Assembly: GCA_020543525.1 (NCBI GenBank)
Contig: JAHYIO010000007.1
Location: 930,001-994,000 of the forward strand
DNA: 64,000 nt
Reading direction: 5' to 3'
DNA from: Coriolopsis trogii
Taxonomy: Eukaryota; Basidiomycota; Agaricomycetes; Polyporales; Polyporaceae
Below are positions 13,732 through 26,323 of this stretch, piece by piece; position 1 is the stretch's first letter, and each line of letters begins with the position of its first letter. A program made the position numbers and the translations under genes. The notes below the pieces were generated by a model. That model was not told the origin of the DNA, made no database searches, and saw only the letters and a list, made by a program, of their open reading frames with translations.

Positions 13732-14226
13732 GCTTTTGCAGGATTAGGCACCCGTGGGTGTTCGTGCCTGGGAGCGCGTCGGGGACTTTGCGGGATCGCA
13801 GGATGCCGCCACCCGTCGGTGTCTATGTCGATCTGTCAGTCGGCGGGTCGGGTGAGTCGGGGATGTATCCACGTTCGTACCTACGTAGTGAATGTTGGTG
13901 TATGATTAAGTATTGGCTCTTACGCATGTTGGGAAGATCGATTGCTATATGCCGACATCCTCAGCTGCATGCCCACCGACCGGAGATTCGAAATGCGCAT
14001 CTGATGACTGTCTGCATCGGTTGGCTCGACGACGAGCATTGCATGACGGGACCGGGAGCTCATGTAGTGGAGCACGTGGAGGAGACAAGGCAACCACCAC
14101 CCCTAGCTCGTTGTCCGTCAGGGGCGCTGCGTCGTTGTCCACGATCCACACACAACCGCGATTGTTCTGCATGTTGCGCTCCTCTTCCACCTACCACTTC
14201 CTGCGCGAGCACCAGAGGCAACCACG
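13732..14226. other. intergenic region between LEU1 and CUE-like gene
   Basis: 495 bases. The reading frame of the downstream gene stays open upstream through this stretch and into LEU1, but the translated sequence is Cys/His/Arg-rich noise without family features, so I treat it as 3' UTR plus promoter. No TATA box stands out. Confidence 0.5.
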
Positions 14227-17200
14227 ATGAGCTCCGTCTGTCCACCCGTTCAGCCCGGCGCTGTCCACAGGAGCGCGGTAGCACCAGTGGCCACTCGTAC
14301 GTTTCAGTCATCCTCTCGCACGGTGTCTGGTTGAAACATCGAGGGAACTGTGCAGCACCGGCCACTCTATCGCCTGCACCGCGACCAAACCTTGTACGTC
14401 GCGAAACGGACCAGATTCTATCATATTACCAGTCGGAGCACGCTGGGCGGTCCTTTGACTACGCGTCGGCTGAGCCCGACTCCGAAGCAGCACCCTCTCT
14501 ATCCGCAACCACGACGTCCAACACGCATTCCCCACGATCGCGCGCCCACGCGCGCAACAACTCGACGTTCTCGTCGGGGTCGGACTACTCATCAGAGTAT
14601 TCCGACGATGACGAGCCCCCCGCGCCCACACCGTCACGGCCACGACCCCCAGAAGCCCCTGCCCCACACAGGAGCGCTGAACCGGCATCAGTAGTGTCAA
14701 CCCACGAAAGGCCCGCGAGCGGGCACGGCCTCGGCCAAACCGCCCGGCACTCGCGACGACCCAGTGTTCCCTCAGAGGGCGGTGCGGACCGACGGAGGCT
14801 CGCCATTGTGGAGATGGACACACCGGCGAGTGCAGGGCCGCTGTCGGTTGGGCGTAAAAGGAGCCAGGGTGGGCAAGACGGCAAGTCCTCGTTCGATATG
14901 TCCTCGTCCATGTCGCCCGGCACACTCTTCTCGCGCCGTGGAGTGCATATAGGCGGCTTAGCGCTCGTTGCACCCCCCGACGCGTCTCCCAAGACGTACA
15001 CGAACCTCACGCCGCCATCGACCGCTCCCGTCTCGAGCGATAGCACCGCTCACCCCCCGCCGTCCGCATTCGCGCCTACGCATACAAGGTCCGCGTCCGA
15101 AGCTGTCAACACCTCAGGAAGCAGATCGCGTCTCCATCACAAGTCCTCCCGTGACGTTGGCATCGTTGGCCTGAGCTCCGCCTCGACGGCGTCCGAGAGC
15201 TTGGGGCCGGCTAGTCCCACATCGGACGAATACCAGGTTTACGCGCAGACAGAAGGATTGGGCGTGCCTATCTTTCAGACTCCAGCTAAAAGCCGCTCGC
15301 CGTCCCCTGGTGTGGTCACTCCAGATCTCTCAGACACCAGCAGCGCGAGCGCATTCCGGTCCCCACATCAGCGCCTGCTCTCCACGCCGATCTTTGGGAT
15401 GGAAGACGGACTTGTCACGCCCGCGATTGGGGAGGGCAAGGACATCGGGCAGCCCGTCGTCGGCCCGGTCATCGTCGGGTTCTCTCCAGAGCTGCTGCGT
15501 GGCCCCGCCCAAAACCCGAATGTGTCCGCAGTACAGCGTGGGTCGCCTTCGATGCCTTCTGTGCAGTCGCCAACGTCTTCATCACCATCTTACACCACCA
15601 CCTCGTCGCCATCTCCATATCTCCACTACCAGCCTGGTGTCCATGCGACCGCCGGCCCACTTCCTCCTCCGCCGAGGTCTATCTTTGACCGGGCAACGGC
15701 GCCTCCTCCGAGGCCGCCCCGGTATCATACTCCTCTTCCGTCGGGCGCGAGAAGGGACATAGATGCAATCAAGGAAGCGTTGCAGCTGCCCCAGTCCGTG
15801 TCTGCTAAACTAGCAGCGAGGACGCCTCCGGAGGCACACAAGAATCTCGACCAAGAGCCATCACCCCCTCCTGCCGGCACCAGTCTAAGCCAGGAGTCGG
15901 CATATAGCCAGGAATCTGAGTACGTCATGCATTGTACGCTCTCATCTTCGCTGACACCTCACCGTGCTCACAGATCTTCGGTTAAGCTCGTCCCGTCACA
16001 CTCTGTACATGTCCGAGAGGGTGCATTCCCTCCGTCAAAGTTCCTCACGCCACCACCTGGCAAACAGTTGACGCAGTCCCCGGATCCTGTCTTTGAAGAG
16101 GACGTGGCATCACAGAAGCAAGAATCACGACCCGTGGTAGTCATCGAGGAGGAGGATCCCGAGGAAGGGAAACAAGAGGAGAGACGGCGACCTGGACTTG
16201 AATTACATCGGGAAAGTAGCTGGGTGAGTCTCAGCAGAGAGAATACTCGAAGTGATTCGTCACCGAATGGTCAAAGTGCACACGTACCTTCCCTCTCCAT
16301 CTCCCGCTCCCCGTCCTTCATCTCCGAAGCCTCCAGCTCCTCCAGTGTCTCCCATCTGCCTTCGCTTCCACCAAAGAGTATTCGACACGGCGGTGGTGGA
16401 TCTGATGAGGACAAGCCGAGCACGTCACTTGCCCCGAGTGCGTTCAAGGCATTGACCAACTTGAAGCGATTCTCAACCTTGCCCCGCACACCGTCACGGT
16501 CCTCGAGATCAAGCAGAGGTTCGACGAGTCCACGACGATCCATCTCACCTCCACCCCCTGCTATACATGTTGATTTCACTCCTCGAAGACGCGTTATCCC
16601 GAAACCAAAGTACTCGCATCCATGGCCTCCAGCTATGAACGCCGCAGATGTCGTCGTGTTGCGAGGTGCGAGGGAACGCGCCCAGGGGTATGCGATGAAA
16701 ATCAACGAACTGGCTATGTACGATTGTGGCCTGCGGGAATGGTTGGCGACACAGAGTCGTGGCCAAGGTTTGTCGCGTCCTCACGTGGCACGAGATGCTC
16801 TTGCTCACGATCGTACTGCAGCCTCGCATGCTCGCACGCAATCACATCGTACGGTCCATAAGCTCATGCACCCCGTACCAATAGAATTCGGCGGCGTCGG
16901 CAACACACCGCGCCATGTTTCGCATGGTTCCATGGCGTCCGAAGTGACCTTTCCTGTGCGCGCCGACGCATATACTGCCACTGACTTGTCAGCACGGCCC
17001 TCTGACGTTCCCACAACCGCGCCACCAGCCATCCTCCCGTATCCTTCCCTCGCGCAAGCTCAACTACAGCGCCCACCTGCACGATCATCGACCCTCCTTC
17101 TGTCACCCACCAAGTCTCTCCAGATACCTTTACCAATACCGGGCGGTAAGAGCTCCGGTACAGGTTTCTTTGCGTCGCTCGGTCGAAAGACGAGCATGCG

Positions 17201-17801
17201 CAAGGACAAGGGCGGTGGTCTCCTCTCCAACAGCCCGCAGTCGCCCACCAAGCTCTTGACGAAACAGCGATCACCACCCGTAATCGCAATATCTCAGTCC
17301 GTACCTCCGCCCTCCTCTCGACCGCCCCCGCCGCCTGTGGCTCCGGCAATACCAGGCGGACCCCGAGCTGCCCCAAGCCGCATCCAGCGTGCAAAGACCT
17401 ACTCTGTCGGCCCCGTCCTCCCCAGTCCTCCACAGCAAGGTCTACCTCAGCAGTCCCCGAGCCCACCGCAGTCCGGCTCGGAGAGCTCTCGTCACCATCC
17501 CCAGCCAGGCCCGAGCCATAGTCATAGCCAGCGCCAGAGCGCTGCGCCTCCCGCTCGGCGCCCATCCCTCTTTGCGCGAGCACGCCCGGCGCATGCGTCC
17601 GTCGTTCCCACCAGTAGTAGGCCTACAGCCCTGTCGGCCATGGACCCCGCATTCCAGCAGCAGGTGAACAGGTTGGCTGATCTGCTGCCACATGCGGATC
17701 GGGATATCCTGGCGGGCTACCTGAGGCGTGCGGGCGAGGATATTCTCGCTATCGGCCAGTACCTGGAGGACGAGAAGAATGGGACGTTGCGGAGAGACTG
17801 A
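14227..17801 (+). CDS. Ser/Pro-rich disordered protein with C-terminal CUE-like domain
   Basis: Start chosen at 14227: MSSVCPPVQPGAV..., whose 70-base exon joins by a GTACGT...GTGCAG intron (14297-14355) to PRPNLVRRETDQILSYYQ, an apparent conserved N-terminal motif. About 1,150 aa. Most of the chain is Ser/Pro/Thr-rich and basic, with many SP/TP sites (possible CDK/MAPK targets) and proline runs that could bind SH3 domains. An internal island, AMNAADVVVLRGARERAQGY followed by AMKINELAMYDCGLREWLAT, looks folded. The last 45 residues (QQVNRLADLLPHADRDILAG, then YLRRAGEDILAIGQYLEDE) fit a CUE/UBA-like three-helix ubiquitin-binding fold. Introns are seen near 15918-15975 and 16770-16822. I do not know the family; a ubiquitin- or trafficking-linked adaptor is inference from the tail. 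Confidence 0.8.
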
Positions 17802-18120
17802 CCACATTCCTAGCTTTGGACACACTGTCTTGTTTTCGGTTTTGCTTTCGCTCTCGGATTACTTGATTCTCGTGAGATATATGCGTCGACCGTGTGGTGT
17901 TACGAGGCTATTCGCCATCGTTTCCTCGTTTGAGAGCGGTTGCTGATGTGCCGCCGCCTTGTTTACGTTCTCTTTCTTTGCATGATGATACATGCCAGCA
18001 TACGGACTCTCTCTATGATACATAGCAGCTGCAGACGCAACGTAATGTACGTATATCGCTCGTTTCAATTGTACTACTAGCACGTCAGAATGCACAGATC
18101 TCCTCGACACCATCTCGAAA
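17802..18120. other. convergent intergenic region
   Basis: 319 bases between the stops of the CUE-like gene and the HEI10-like gene; two 3' UTRs. AT-richer than the flanks; nothing else seen. Confidence 0.5.
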
Positions 18121-19993
18121 TTATCCCATTGGCGCTCCTGCCGGCTTGAACTTGGGTCCTGTTCGCTTGCTGGATGATTGACCGAAAGCTGCAAACGTTG
18201 AGAGTTGTCGCTCACTTGTCGTGTATGGAAGTCATACTCACCTCGAGTTTGCGCTGTCGACACCCGTTGTTGCATAACCCCTCCGAAGCCGTTAAGCTGC
18301 GCATTCTTCGAGGCGTGTCCCGTCTGCGCGAGTAAGTTCTCGACCTCGACTGTGCCGTCCGAGCGATCAGAGCGTGTCGTGCTCACGCTTGTCCGATACG
18401 AGCCGTCCATACCACTGAAGGGTTGGCGTTGTGCTGTTGATCGTCCTCGAGCATGGGGAGCTTGAGGCTGCCTCCAAGCACCGCTGGAAGGCATGCCCAT
18501 GGGACCGCCCGCCATGGTGCGGTTGACGATAGGCGTTCGTTGAATCTGAGAGTTCGTAGGTCAAACTGCTGTGAACGCTTTACGGCCAGTGAGAAACAGA
18601 CCCCAGCGGCTTCCATGTTTCCAACAACCGCACCGACGTCCACTCCGCCAGGAGTAATCCCGTTTCCGTGTCCGAACATCATTCCTTGTTTGAGTCGTGC
18701 TGAGTCCTCCTGACGGTCGGGTACGTTGAGGGCCTGGTTTCCCAAGGGCAAAGTGCCCTCCTTGCTTCCGACGGTTCCTCCTAGAAGCGCCTTTCGCTTG
18801 AGCTTGTCATATTGGGTCTAACGAATCGTCGGTCTGACAGCTTCTTGAGTTTGCGAAACGTTCCGGTTCACCTTGAGCTTGTGATATTCCTTCTCGCTCT
18901 CTTTGAGCGAATCCTGGAGGCTAGCAGTCTTACGTCGCTCTCCTTCGAGATCTCGTTCCAGCTCTGTGAGAAGGGAGTCAACTTCGAGCTTGAAGACTGC
19001 TAATCACAAACTAGTACCCACCAGACATCTTGTTTGTGAGGAGACTGATCTCCCCGTTTGCTTTGGAGTGTCTTCTGTACTACGCTCTGGATTGTATGAA
19101 TCAGACATACCTTCTCGTATCACATTCTCTAGGCGCTTCTCCAGCTGCGCATTCTTCTCTGTGACGTTGCGATATAAGGCTTGCTGGAAAGAGCTTCATT
19201 CGGGATGAGATCCCGCAAATGGAAATTGTATGACTATATTGCGGACTTACTACTCCTGGTGTAGTTGATACTGCCAAAACGACAAAGCCCTGCAGGTCGT
19301 CAACGCGCCAACATGGCTGGGACTTGGAGCGCCGAGAAGTTGGGTCTAAAACCCACCTACTACTTATTTCCAAAATCGTTGTGGGATTGAGGCCCGACAA
19401 TACAGACTTCCCGTGAGATCATCAGTCAAAATACCAGACTATATGCGCGCATACATACTGTCTTGTAGTCGTTCGAGGGATGGAGGGAAGAGACCTGAGA
19501 ACCTTGCCTCAGACGGTCAGTATAGCATGGGCTGTGATAATAGTCGTACCACGACGTCGTCGCTATCCATCGTCTACCAGCTCAGCCGCGAGTTTTATTC
19601 ATGAAGAACACTGTTAAACTCTCACGGTTCGGTCAACGACGTCTCACACGCTGAAAAGAGGGTCGGTACGTTGGGACTCGTATTCGTACTGACGAGACTT
19701 GATGCTCACCTGGGCAGAGTCTAGATGAATTGAAGAGTTCGTTCGCGCACTCGACTGGTTGACCCTTAGTTCTTGTCCATGTGCACAATAGTAGGTAGAC
19801 TCACTGCAGAATATATGGGAGCCTCAATCTCAAGTCAACAACGTCATCATGACACCAACGCTAGGAGAAAACCTACAAGTAGTCTTCGCAAGGTCAGCCG
19901 TTAGTGGGCAAATGGTATGCATACACTCACCACTACGGCCTTATCTGACAGCGCCCTCCGACAAGTCAGTCTGTTGCATCGCAGGTTGTCCAT
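18121..19993 (-). CDS. HEI10: HEI10/CCNB1IP1-type meiotic RING E3 protein
   Basis: Crossover-designation SUMO/ubiquitin E3 of the Zip3/HEI10 group acting on the synaptonemal complex in meiosis. The ATG is at 19993. Upstream exons: 19931-19993, 19877-19883 (7 nt), 19805-19822, 19710-19754, 19626-19650, 19550-19562 (13 nt), 19459-19494, then about 19370-19410 and further exons to the stop at 18121. Joined, they give a C3HC4 RING: C at LRCNRLTC, CRRALSDKAVVTT, CSHIFCIECANELFNSSRLC and PACETSL. Next comes the HEI10 signature LHPSNDYKTSVLSGLNPTTI, then ILEISSRALSFWQYQLHQE. A coiled coil follows (ALYRNVTEKNAQLEKRLENV; VDSLLTELERDLEGERRKTA). The tail is Gly/Ser/Arg-rich and ends FKPAGAPMG. About 370 aa. 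The match to HEI10 in order and spacing makes the identity strong; the hand-spliced tail exons near 18520-18720 are less certain. Confidence 0.9.
19877..19883 (-). other. 7-nt microexon of HEI10-like gene
   Basis: ACTACTT on the minus strand lies between TTGCGAAG and GTAGGTTTTC. It supplies Thr-Thr and the first base of the RING cysteine of CSHIFC. Without it the reading frame of the RING cannot be joined. The flanking introns are 47 and 54 bases, normal for this window. Confidence 0.75.
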
Positions 19994-20386
19994 GCTGGCT
20001 GTTCGTGGAAGGAATAGGGTCAGATGGTGGTCAGGATGAAAGCAGGAGGAAACGAGTCCGGAAAGCGAGTAGAGCGCGTACCGCCCACGTGATCGTGTCT
20101 CAAAGCGCGAATAGTCACTATAGGTACAAACTTGCGTTGTATAGGTACGCTGAGGTAGTGAGTATTCAAAGACATGCGTAAAGAGGTCATAATAAAGACG
20201 TACAGTGCCAACAACATCAGTATCATTAAATACTACTCCGAGCCTAAATGGTCACGTAGGATTACCGATATCAACGTTCTATTGTCAGCGAGATTGTCCA
20301 TGCAGTGTAGAATACGGAACAGCGGTGTGAAGATATCGCAAAGCAAAATAACAGTGAGGATCGTGACAGACAACATTAGAATAATC
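19994..20386. promoter_or_regulatory. HEI10-like upstream region / GAR gene 3' flank
   Basis: 393 bases between two minus-strand genes. The right part is AT-rich (20190-20390). No TATA box or repeated motif could be assigned with confidence, and no coding frame is convincing. Confidence 0.45.
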
Positions 20387-23300
20387 TCATGGCCGCCAGG
20401 CCGGCTGTGAGTGGTGGTGGCGAGCTGGAGTGCTCAGTACCGACGACGCTCCGCTCCGCGTCGATCGAGTGGGTGTCTCTGGGCGATAAGACAGGCTCTC
20501 CATCTCGGCACGCCTGATGAACTGCAAGGCGTGAAGAGGAGAACCAGGAGAGGGAGAGCCGTGTATAGACTGAGGACTCCTCCCGCTCGGAGTCGATAGA
20601 GCGAAAGAGGGCAAATGATGTGGACTCTTTGGCTCCGGAGTCTTTGGCGGCGACACAATATCAGGGGTTTGTGCGAGCGATGCGGAGCTGATCCACTTCT
20701 CTTCGCGCGAGCCCAACTGTGGTGGAGACGCGTCAGGCAGTAGTCTGAACGCGTCAGCGAAGTGATTCTTGATGAACCTACAATATTGTTATGTGTGAGT
20801 AGAGGCGTCGATGTCATGCAGAAACAACTTACGTGGACAATTCTTGCCAGCCACCGCCGACCCGGACCATCACAGTGTGAGACCGCAAAATGCGACAGAA
20901 GCAGAGCTTGGGATCCGTGTCACCGATCCAGTACTTGCCGCTCTGGTCCCTCCAGGTCTCTGCAACGAGCTCGATCTTGATGTCCACGGGTAACCTATTG
21001 ACAACGTCCCCGACTGCAACGTCCAGCTTGTTCTTGGGATTTGCAACGTATGGTCTCCTCGGCTTCGGGCCTGGTATACGTGACGGCGGTGACTTGGACT
21101 GCGCTGTGAACGAAAGGCGTGGTGCACGACCGAACGTGGAATGTGACAAAGATGGCCGCGAAGAACCTCCAAGACTTGATCGTCCATGGGAGAAAGACGT
21201 GTCTGAGAATGCTGGAGAGCTTGTCCGCACCGATGACTGAGCCCTTGGGCGCGAGGTCGAGGTGGGTGGAAGCATACGCTTCCCCGTAGGAGGAGTCACA
21301 AATGACGAGTTACTGGACGTGACACTACTCGTCCGCTGCCTAGAAGAGAACGTGGTACCGAACAGCGAAGACGTGCTTGCAGTAGAGTTGGACATCGGGC
21401 CTGAGACCGAGCGGACTGACGATGCGATAGACATTCTACTGGAACTTCGTGATGGCGGTCCGGTGCTTGCAGAGGAGCCCGACGCTGCGCGGCGAGCGAC
21501 GGAATTCGGCAGTGGGGGTGAGAGCAACTTGCCAGGCGATGGTTTGTTTGGGGATGCGGAGAGCTGAGAGAAGCTCGTCCTCTTGTTCACGCTATGTCGT
21601 GGCCGCGGTACATCCAAACTTGCGCGTATGCGAGGACTGTTAGTAGCGTGATGTGAAGAGCTCTTGATGACGGAAGCCCGACTACTGCGGCCCGAGCTGA
21701 TAACACTCGATGGGCGAGACTTCTGTCCATTGATGCGGTCGAGAGCCATTGCTTCAAGCTCGGTCCATGTTTGCAGGATGCGTTCGTGCTCGGCCGGTAT
21801 ACGCGGATCGTCAGCAAGGACGCGAGCAAGTGTCTTCATTCGAGATAGGACCTCGCGAGTGAAGGTGAGACGAGATGACAATTGTTCCTCTGGCGTGTTT
21901 GATGTGTCCGACGTGTACGGAGCAGATAGCGGTCCAACAGGCGGCGAGGGATAGCTGTCGATGTGTTCTAGCAAGTCGCTGAGAGCATCATCGCAGTCCC
22001 GAAGAAGTAGCGCGAAGTCGGCGAGCTGATTCACCCTCTTGAGCATGTCCTTCGACGCCTGCATCTCACTTCGCAGTGATCGGAGGTCTGCATCGACGAC
22101 CGGCTCGTTGGCTACAGATGCTGGAAGAGCGGATACTTCGCGGAAGAGCGCACTGAAGGCCTGCGTCATATTCTTGCGAGCGCTGTCTTCGGGAAGAGAG
22201 TTATTGCCTCGTGCATGTGGTCTGGCAACCTCGTTGATACCCATGGAACGTAGGCGCTTCCTGAAAGAGAAGATGCGCGAGCTTAGCTCGCTCATTTCGG
22301 GACTCAGCCCAGACGAGCCTGTCCGCACAGCGAAAATGTCTACATTTGTTGAGTCAGCATCCAGGCCAGCTTACACATATCCGGTCTACTCACCGTCGAT
22401 CGACTCCGCAACACTGAAGCTGATCTCATCCACAGTCTCAAGAGGACTTTCGACTATCGCAGACTCCTCAGCCAGACGACGGATTGCGAGTCTCTGCCTC
22501 GCTTCTTCCTCGCGCTGAGCTCGTTCTGCCGCTTCTTGACGTTGCAGTTCCTCAGCTTCAGCCACTTCTCGAGTTTGACGCTCCTTTTCCTCCGCCTCGG
22601 CTTTCTCCTTCGCCAACCGCTCCTGCTCTTGCCTTTCCTCCTCCAAACGCACCTTCTCCAACCGCTCCTGCTCGAGGCGTTCGGCTTCCTGCCTCTCCTT
22701 CTCTAGCCTCTCTCGCTCCAACCTCTCCTGCTCCAGCCTCTCCTGCTCCAGCCTCTCCTGCTCCAACTTCTCCTTCTCCAGCCTCTCCTGCTCGAGTCTC
22801 TCCCGCTCAAGCCTCTCCCGCTCCAACCTCTCCTTCTCCAACCTCTCCCGCTCCTCGGCTTCAGCTCTCGCACGTCTCGCTCTCTCCTCCGCTTCGGCTT
22901 TCTCCTGTCTCGCTCGCTCTTCTGCTTCTTCTCTCTCTCTCCGCTCATGTTCCTCGGCTTGGGCCTTCTCACGTGCCTCCCGCTCCAGCCGCTCTCTCTC
23001 CTCCTGCTCAGCTCTCTCACGTTCCCTCCTCTCTCTCTCTTCTGCTTCTGCCTTCTCGCGTTCGACTCGGGCGCGCTCCAGGGCCTCGAGACGTTCTGCT
23101 TCAGCAGCAGCAGCCTGCTCACGAGCACGCAAAGCCTCGGCTTCGGCCTCCAGGCGTTCCTGTTCGTCCCGCAAGCGTGCCTCGTCCGCGAGGCGATGCA
23201 ACTCAGTCTTCTGAGCGTCGGTGATCTGCTGCTTCAAGTCCACGATGCTCTTCTTCCAAGACCCGAACTGCGCCTCGAAGTTCTCGACAGCCTTCTGACG

Positions 23301-26300
23301 GGCCGAGACAACCGCATCCCGTGCACCCGTTTCAGCGATGCCAGGCGTGGAGCAGAGTGCGCGCAGAGCGGCTCGTACTGGGGAAAGAGCGCGCTCGATG
23401 TCCACCTCATGCGTCTGACTTGCCTCCTCGAGCAACGCCGAAAGCTCGGAGAGACGTTCGGACGAGAGGCGCTCCTCCGCTTGGGTGAGTGATGCACGGA
23501 CAGATGCAACAGCCTCGCCTGCCTCTGTCAACCTCCCAACAAGAGGAGCGAGGGCGACGTCAACTGCGTGAGCCTTCTTAGCGAGCTGGAAATAGTCCGC
23601 CTTCGACTCTAGCGTCTTCAAGGCACCTGATAGCATCATACTGTAGGTGTTGGAGTCCGTTCGGACGCCCTTGTCTAGGGCGGCAGGGTCGAACGGAAGG
23701 CTGGGTTGCGCCGCCTGCTGGATAACGTCCAGGTTGAACTTACCGCCCATAGATCCCCGGCGTTTCGACGGGTTGCGATCAGACAGACCCACGAGCTTGG
23801 CCTCTTCTACGAAAGGAATGCGGCGAGGCAGCTCGTCCAAGAAGCTCTGTATCGCGGTCCGTGCCGATGCGAGCTCCCCTGCAAGCTCGTCTTCGGTCTG
23901 CGCGATGGTCTCCTCTGTCAAATCACCTGCGAAGACGTCCTGCGCGGCCTGGTCGTAGCGTACTCTCAGGTCCTCAATACGCAGCTGATGCGACTGGACC
24001 TCGTTCCGAACGGAGCCCATCATAGCCGCTTGCTTCTGAACCGCTTCCCAGAACCGAGCTGTGTCGCTGGTAGTATTCAAGAAGAGCTCAAGAGCTGAGG
24101 AGGAACTGATAAGATAGCTTCGGAGGTCCGGTGTGAGTGAGGGATTGAGCGCGGACAACGGCGTAGACACTTCATGCCCGATCCGAGTTCGGATGAGGGC
24201 TAGCCGCTCTAGGACGTCGGACGGGGAAATAGACACGGTAGGGAGACTCGTTGTTGGGCTCTCGGGAGTCGGCGGTGCATCGTGCCTGACCTGCTGCCGC
24301 CACATTTGACGTGACATGGCGTCAAGAATCTCGTTTCGTACCTCCTCCGTATCGTGGAAGAGCATGCCCACTGCTGTCCAGACCTTGCGGGTCTCAGCCA
24401 ACGTAGCGATACGAGACGCAACCGCGTCTTTCGCCTTGATAGCGGCAGCACGAGCCGAACCGAGAGCTGCTATAGCAGCCGCGGAGTCGGCCTTGAACTG
24501 CGAGTCGATTCCTGGGAAGTCTAGATGGAGGAGCGCTGCGCGAGCGCTGGATAGGAGCGGACGAGTCTCATCGTCTGCCTTCTGGAGCTCCTGGACGATG
24601 GACGGGAAAAGCGAAAGGAAGACGTTATGACGACTCTTGTCAAGACATGCCTCAACAGACAAGTCGGGAGGAGTGCCGTCCCCACTTGAGGTGGCGACCC
24701 CATCTTCTAGGCGGTCGACGATAGAGGAGAACTTGGTGGATAGTTCTTCTGCCGCTTTGCGAACGGCTTCGACCTGCTTGACTGCCTCCACAGCGGCGTG
24801 ATACTCCTTCGCGCACTGTTCGACCTTTCGCACTTGTTCACGAGCCTCTGCCAATTCTGACGAGAGTTGTTCGATGACCGCAGTTGTGTTCTCTTGCTGC
24901 TCTGGAAACAAAGCGTGCATCGGCTTCGGGAACATAGGGGATGACGCAGGATTGCCTCGGAGGAGTAGCCTTTTATTGAGTACACTCGTCCGGGACATGA
25001 AGCTAGCGTCTTGACGGGAGGTTGGGTGACCAAGCTTCGCCACCTCGATCTCCTCGAGCAGCGTCTGCGCGTCCGACTTGTCCTTCAGGGTTTCGACGTA
25101 GAACTCGTCCGCCCTAAGAAGATATGAGCACGTGTGCTTAACACGGTTCCACCTCAACAGTCCTCACTTCTTCCATTGCATGACCATTTGCATGACAAAC
25201 TTGCCCATATCTTCCATCTCTATGATTCCCTCGTTCTCCAGTTTGTCTTGCTCGTCCAGGAGCTCGTCGGGGACCGGCCTCCGACTATGGTCGATGAGCT
25301 TGTCTAGCGCCTTGCCCGCCATCGCGATCTTGGTATGCTTCAGAGAGGAGGCCCGACTAGCATACTGAGCAGACTCCTGCGACATAGCCTCCGCGAGCTT
25401 GTAGCGCGCGCCACGGGAAAAGCCAGGTATGGACGCTCGAGACGACTCGGAAGTCATGGAGATGATGGAATTCCGTCGCTTGGGTGTGTACTCGCTCGGA
25501 GTTGGGTCGTCGGGCTCCATGTTCTCGTAGACGGAGGGTGACCATCGCGCCCGAGTAGTGATGAATGTTCGGAGGTCGTCAAGGAGCTTGTGCAGGTCGT
25601 TCCATGCCGCGATCCTCCGCTCCTCCCATGTTATCCGGATACCCAACAGGTCGAGGTTGTCTGACCTGTCGCGGAGGAGGTGCAATAGCTTGTCAAGTGC
25701 ATATATCGTGGTCAAAGTGATCTCTATGAGGTCGGTGTCTGCGGGAGAAAGGTTCTTTTGCGCAGCAGCTTTGAATTGTCCATGGTGTCAACTGGACGTA
25801 CAGCCTGGGGAATGTAGACGTACCCTTGGTAAATTTCTTGAGCTTCTTGAGCTCGCCGGAGTCAAATATCTCCGTCTCCTTCTCTATCTTGTCGTGCTCC
25901 ACCAGCCATTGTTGCAGCTGCTCTCGCGAAGGCAGTCCAGGCACCTCCTTCGCGGACGCGCGAACAGCGTCCAGTCCTACGAAGACCTCGATCGGGGGAA
26001 GTTGTTCAAGGAACTTTGACCACGTTCAGCTGCTGGCCCGCCACATGGTCTCTGCGTTGGCTGCTCACCTTGATTTTCTCCTCTATCCATGCCCTCCGCT
26101 CGCTGAACGCCTGCAGCTCGATCACTTCATGCCACTCCAGCGCCTCGTCATTCTCAGATTTCTCGGTAGATTGTCTCCGCTCAAGGGACAGGACTTGATC
26201 TGCGACCGCAAGAAGATCACGCACGCTGTTATCGCCAGAGGATAACTCAGATACAGTAGCAGTAGTAGTGGGCGCGTCGGGTGGGCTACCCGAAGAGGTA

Positions 26301-26323
26301 GAGGCGTCGGTTGCTTCAGACAT
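20387..26323 (-). CDS. giant coiled-coil protein with GAR (GAS2-related) microtubule-binding domain
   Basis: Starts [20 protein letters not shown] at 26323 and ends HSQPAWRP at 20387; roughly 1,850-1,900 aa over several exons. The N-terminal third is helical ([20 protein letters not shown], spectrin/Nbp-like character). The middle (about 23200-25150) is long helical sequence. A highly charged Glu/Arg coiled coil is encoded at about 22480-23160. It is followed by Ser/Pro-rich disordered basic sequence (about 21050-21900). Near the C-terminus is a GAR domain, recognisable by [32 protein letters not shown] and [17 protein letters not shown], the zinc-binding microtubule-associating module of GAS2 and spectraplakins. 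No calponin-homology actin-binding domain is visible. It is probably a cortical or microtubule-linked scaffold in hyphae; that role is inference from the domain. Confidence 0.88.
22607..22853 (-). repeat. degenerate 15-nt tandem repeat coding for ERLEQ-type heptad-like units
   Basis: On the minus strand the sequence repeats a GAG-AGG-CTG-GAG-CAG type unit many times, translating as runs of [10 protein letters not shown] and EKLEQ. Units of five codons give a continuous charged single helix or coiled coil. The array lies inside the GAR-domain gene and probably expands or contracts by slippage. Confidence 0.8.

Noticed and set aside
13647..14226. In-frame upstream extension of the CUE-like protein into LEU1
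   Set aside because: It would overlap the LEU1 coding end and read Cys/His/Arg noise; a spliced start at 14227 gives a sensible N-terminus.
22480..23160. Independent gene on the plus strand (Pro/Ser/Leu-rich frame at 22484-23224)
   Set aside because: Antisense of the Glu/Arg coiled-coil coding region of the GAR protein; its composition is explained by complementarity.
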